Below are positions 62,496 through 64,000 of a DNA stretch of 64,000 nucleotides, piece by piece; within the stretch, counting starts at the first letter, position 1, and each line of letters begins with the position of its first letter. The position numbers and the translations under genes are program-made. The notes beneath the pieces are model-generated. The model was not told the origin of the DNA. It worked only from the letters and a program-made list of their open reading frames with translations, and made no database searches. This DNA comes from Venturia oleaginea (lineage: Eukaryota; Ascomycota; Dothideomycetes; Venturiales; Venturiaceae), in assembly GCA_013176395.1 (NCBI GenBank), contig JABMLP010000013.1, positions 992,001-1,056,000 on the forward strand, read 5' to 3'.

Positions 62496-63899
62496 ATGCC
62501 GCCGAATATGAGCGCTGTCGTCGGCAACTTCTCGGCTCGTTATGAGAAAGACTTGATGGAGCATGCGCATGTTGCACAGGACGACCAACGCACCGACGCG
62601 CCTCCGCAACTCGATCCTACCAATCATTTGGACGACTCTGAGCCAGAAGTCGGGAGCGATTCCGACGGAGATGATGATGTCTTCTTCAAACCCAGTCCCT
62701 CATTGCCATCTCCCAACGTCATCAAGAGGACTTTGCGAGAGCTCAACGATCTCATGCATACACCCTATCTCGATCTTGACTCGTCTGAGCACCGGCCCAG
62801 GCGATACGAGGGAAGTGATGCCCTGACCGGTATTATCGATTCTTTGTCTCAGAACTACGAGTTTCCACCCATTTTCTTCAGCCAGAAGCAAGTTCGAGGT
62901 CCAGATGGCTCCATTCAGTACAATCGCGTCTGCATCGACGGTCTGAAAAGGTTGACCGCAATCAAAGCCTTCATGGCTGGTGATGTTTCTTGTCATGACT
63001 ACCGCCGCCGCAAATGGTTTTACTGTGTAAAGTTCGCGAATGACCCAGAGTCAAATACCGCTGGTGGGAGGCGAGTCTTACCAAGGGATGACAGGGAGAA
63101 CTTCCAAAACAAGCATTTCGTTTGTCACGAATTCGAAGATCTCACCGGACCCGAAGAGATTGAACTGCGTGCGCGAGTGCATATGGGGAGCACTCTTACA
63201 CCTGGGGAAAAATTACGAGCTAACTTGGTTTTCTCTGGAGAGCTGATGAACAACTTCGCAAAGACGCTAGAAAGTGATTTTCAACAGATTGCAAGGCTTG
63301 CCGACACGAGCCGAATGAAAGGGTTTCATAACCTTATGAAGTGCTCCTCACAAATTTTTGAGCTACAACGAGCTGAGGCAGAAAACAGGGCGCCACTACT
63401 CAGGATCTCTGACACGGCTTTGAACGACTTTGTCAAACACGCAGATGCTTCCGCGCTGGAAAAGATCAAACAAACACTATCAGTTTTCGCTATCTTGGTG
63501 AAGAGGCACCCAGAAGTGTTCAATCCAATGGCAGGAGCTCCGTTCAGGCCGATGGAGATGATCATCATCGCGGTTCTCGCGTTCAAACACTATCTGACCA
63601 GAATCAAAGCTTGGATGTTCATTCGCCTGATAAAGTTGCTGCGAGACTCTGTTCATAATTTCTCTCGCCATCAAGGCGTCTTCCAAACTCGTCAAATCTG
63701 GATTCATGCACGGGACTTCATTAAGAATGTCGAGAATTTTGATGTTGGAGACGAATTTCTGCATCTGGGGCAGGAAGGGAACAAAGTTACGCAAACTGGA
63801 AACTCGGGGTCAGCCATGCCAGAGGAAGTGGTCGCCATAGGTATGGATGAACGTAGTGCATCTCGAGCTTCGTTGGCAACTTTCTCCTCAGCGCAGTAG
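62496..63899 (+). CDS. DUF262/GmrSD N-terminal-like protein (467 aa, single exon)
   Basis: ATG 62496 (MPPNMSAVVGNFSARYEKDL) opens 467 residues. An acidic N-terminus (DDSEPEVGSDSDGDDD) leads to LRELNDLMHTPYLDLDSSEH and LTGIIDSLSQNYEFPPIFFS, then RVCIDGLKRLTAIKAFMAGD, which aligns with the DGQQR motif of DUF262/ParB-like domains, here DGLKR. ELRARVHMGSTLTPGEKLRA completes the fold. In bacteria this domain powers GmrSD-type modification-dependent nucleases; fungi have many stand-alone versions of unknown role. The changed DGxQR suggests an altered or lost nucleotide site. The C-terminal half is helical with no HNH partner visible. Confidence 0.8.
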   Translation: MPPNMSAVVGNFSARYEKDLMEHAHVAQDDQRTDAPPQLDPTNHLDDSEPEVGSDSDGDDDVFFKPSPSLPSPNVIKRTLRELNDLMHTPYLDLDSSEHRPRRYEGSDALTGIIDSLSQNYEFPPIFFSQKQVRGPDGSIQYNRVCIDGLKRLTAIKAFMAGDVSCHDYRRRKWFYCVKFANDPESNTAGGRRVLPRDDRENFQNKHFVCHEFEDLTGPEEIELRARVHMGSTLTPGEKLRANLVFSGELMNNFAKTLESDFQQIARLADTSRMKGFHNLMKCSSQIFELQRAEAENRAPLLRISDTALNDFVKHADASALEKIKQTLSVFAILVKRHPEVFNPMAGAPFRPMEMIIIAVLAFKHYLTRIKAWMFIRLIKLLRDSVHNFSRHQGVFQTRQIWIHARDFIKNVENFDVGDEFLHLGQEGNKVTQTGNSGSAMPEEVVAIGMDERSASRASLATFSSAQ

Positions 63900-64000
63900 G
63901 TCAATACCTTGTTTTCGTGATACGACTAACCCTAGTAGTTCACTTCCCGCAATGAGAGTTGGGGAATCTCCCTCATCTTTCTCCCAACAGAGCATGGCTG
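63900..64000. other. 3' flank at the window edge
   Basis: Only 101 bases. Nothing recognisable. Confidence 0.3.

Overview
The window is nuclear DNA of a filamentous ascomycete (Pezizomycotina). This follows from the 45-65 nt GT..AG introns, the set of host genes (HOS2-type deacetylase, ING/PHO23 protein, SPA2, NBP2-like SH3 protein, COX4, SSU72, MINDY deubiquitinase) and the transposons (pogo/Fot1 and a Ty3/Gypsy chromovirus). A leotiomycete is my impression only. No bacterial features are present.

Layout. 0-3 kb: the end of an unrecognised gene, then a secreted or membrane histidine-phosphatase gene. 3-12.5 kb is a transposon graveyard: a pogo remnant carrying a small inserted element, a solo-LTR-like sequence, an HNH-endonuclease-like gene broken by a second pogo fragment, and a 4.1-kb pogo element that itself took a 1,966-bp LTR-like insertion (TSD CAGGG) and a 256-bp one (TSD CCCAC). 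12.8-15.8 kb: MINDY deubiquitinase with a CaaX end. 16-19.8 kb: mostly relic DNA with a truncated tRNA-Trp. 19.85-25.43 kb: a chromovirus with identical 178-bp LTRs, nearly intact, with one TAG in pol and an apparent Tf1-type self-priming signature. 25.6-27.4 kb: a third pogo copy, joined to a broken F-box-like gene.

28.4-37.7 kb is ordinary gene-rich DNA: a HOS2-like deacetylase and an ING/PHD gene transcribed divergently from a 320-bp promoter, SPA2, and a Mup1-like permease. 38.5-40.3 kb: a fourth full-length but broken pogo element. 40.9-55.6 kb: type-B carboxylesterase, a beta-propeller-like protein with a CaaX end, an NBP2-like SH3 protein, then COX4 and SSU72 divergently transcribed around a 30-bp perfect palindrome. 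55.8-58.9 kb: a decaying tandem family of small F-box-like (LPRE.RQ.IL) genes. 59.2 kb: DJ-1. 60.1-62.0 kb: the best preserved pogo element, sitting in a 28-bp minisatellite. 62.5-63.9 kb: a DUF262/GmrSD-N-like gene.

Two themes run through the accessory parts: nested transposition with readable target-site duplications, and stop codons in repeated sequences that often look like TGG to TAG or CAG to TAG, as expected from repeat-induced point mutation. Exon boundaries were set by hand from splice signals, reading phase and family conservation; no alignment or search was run.
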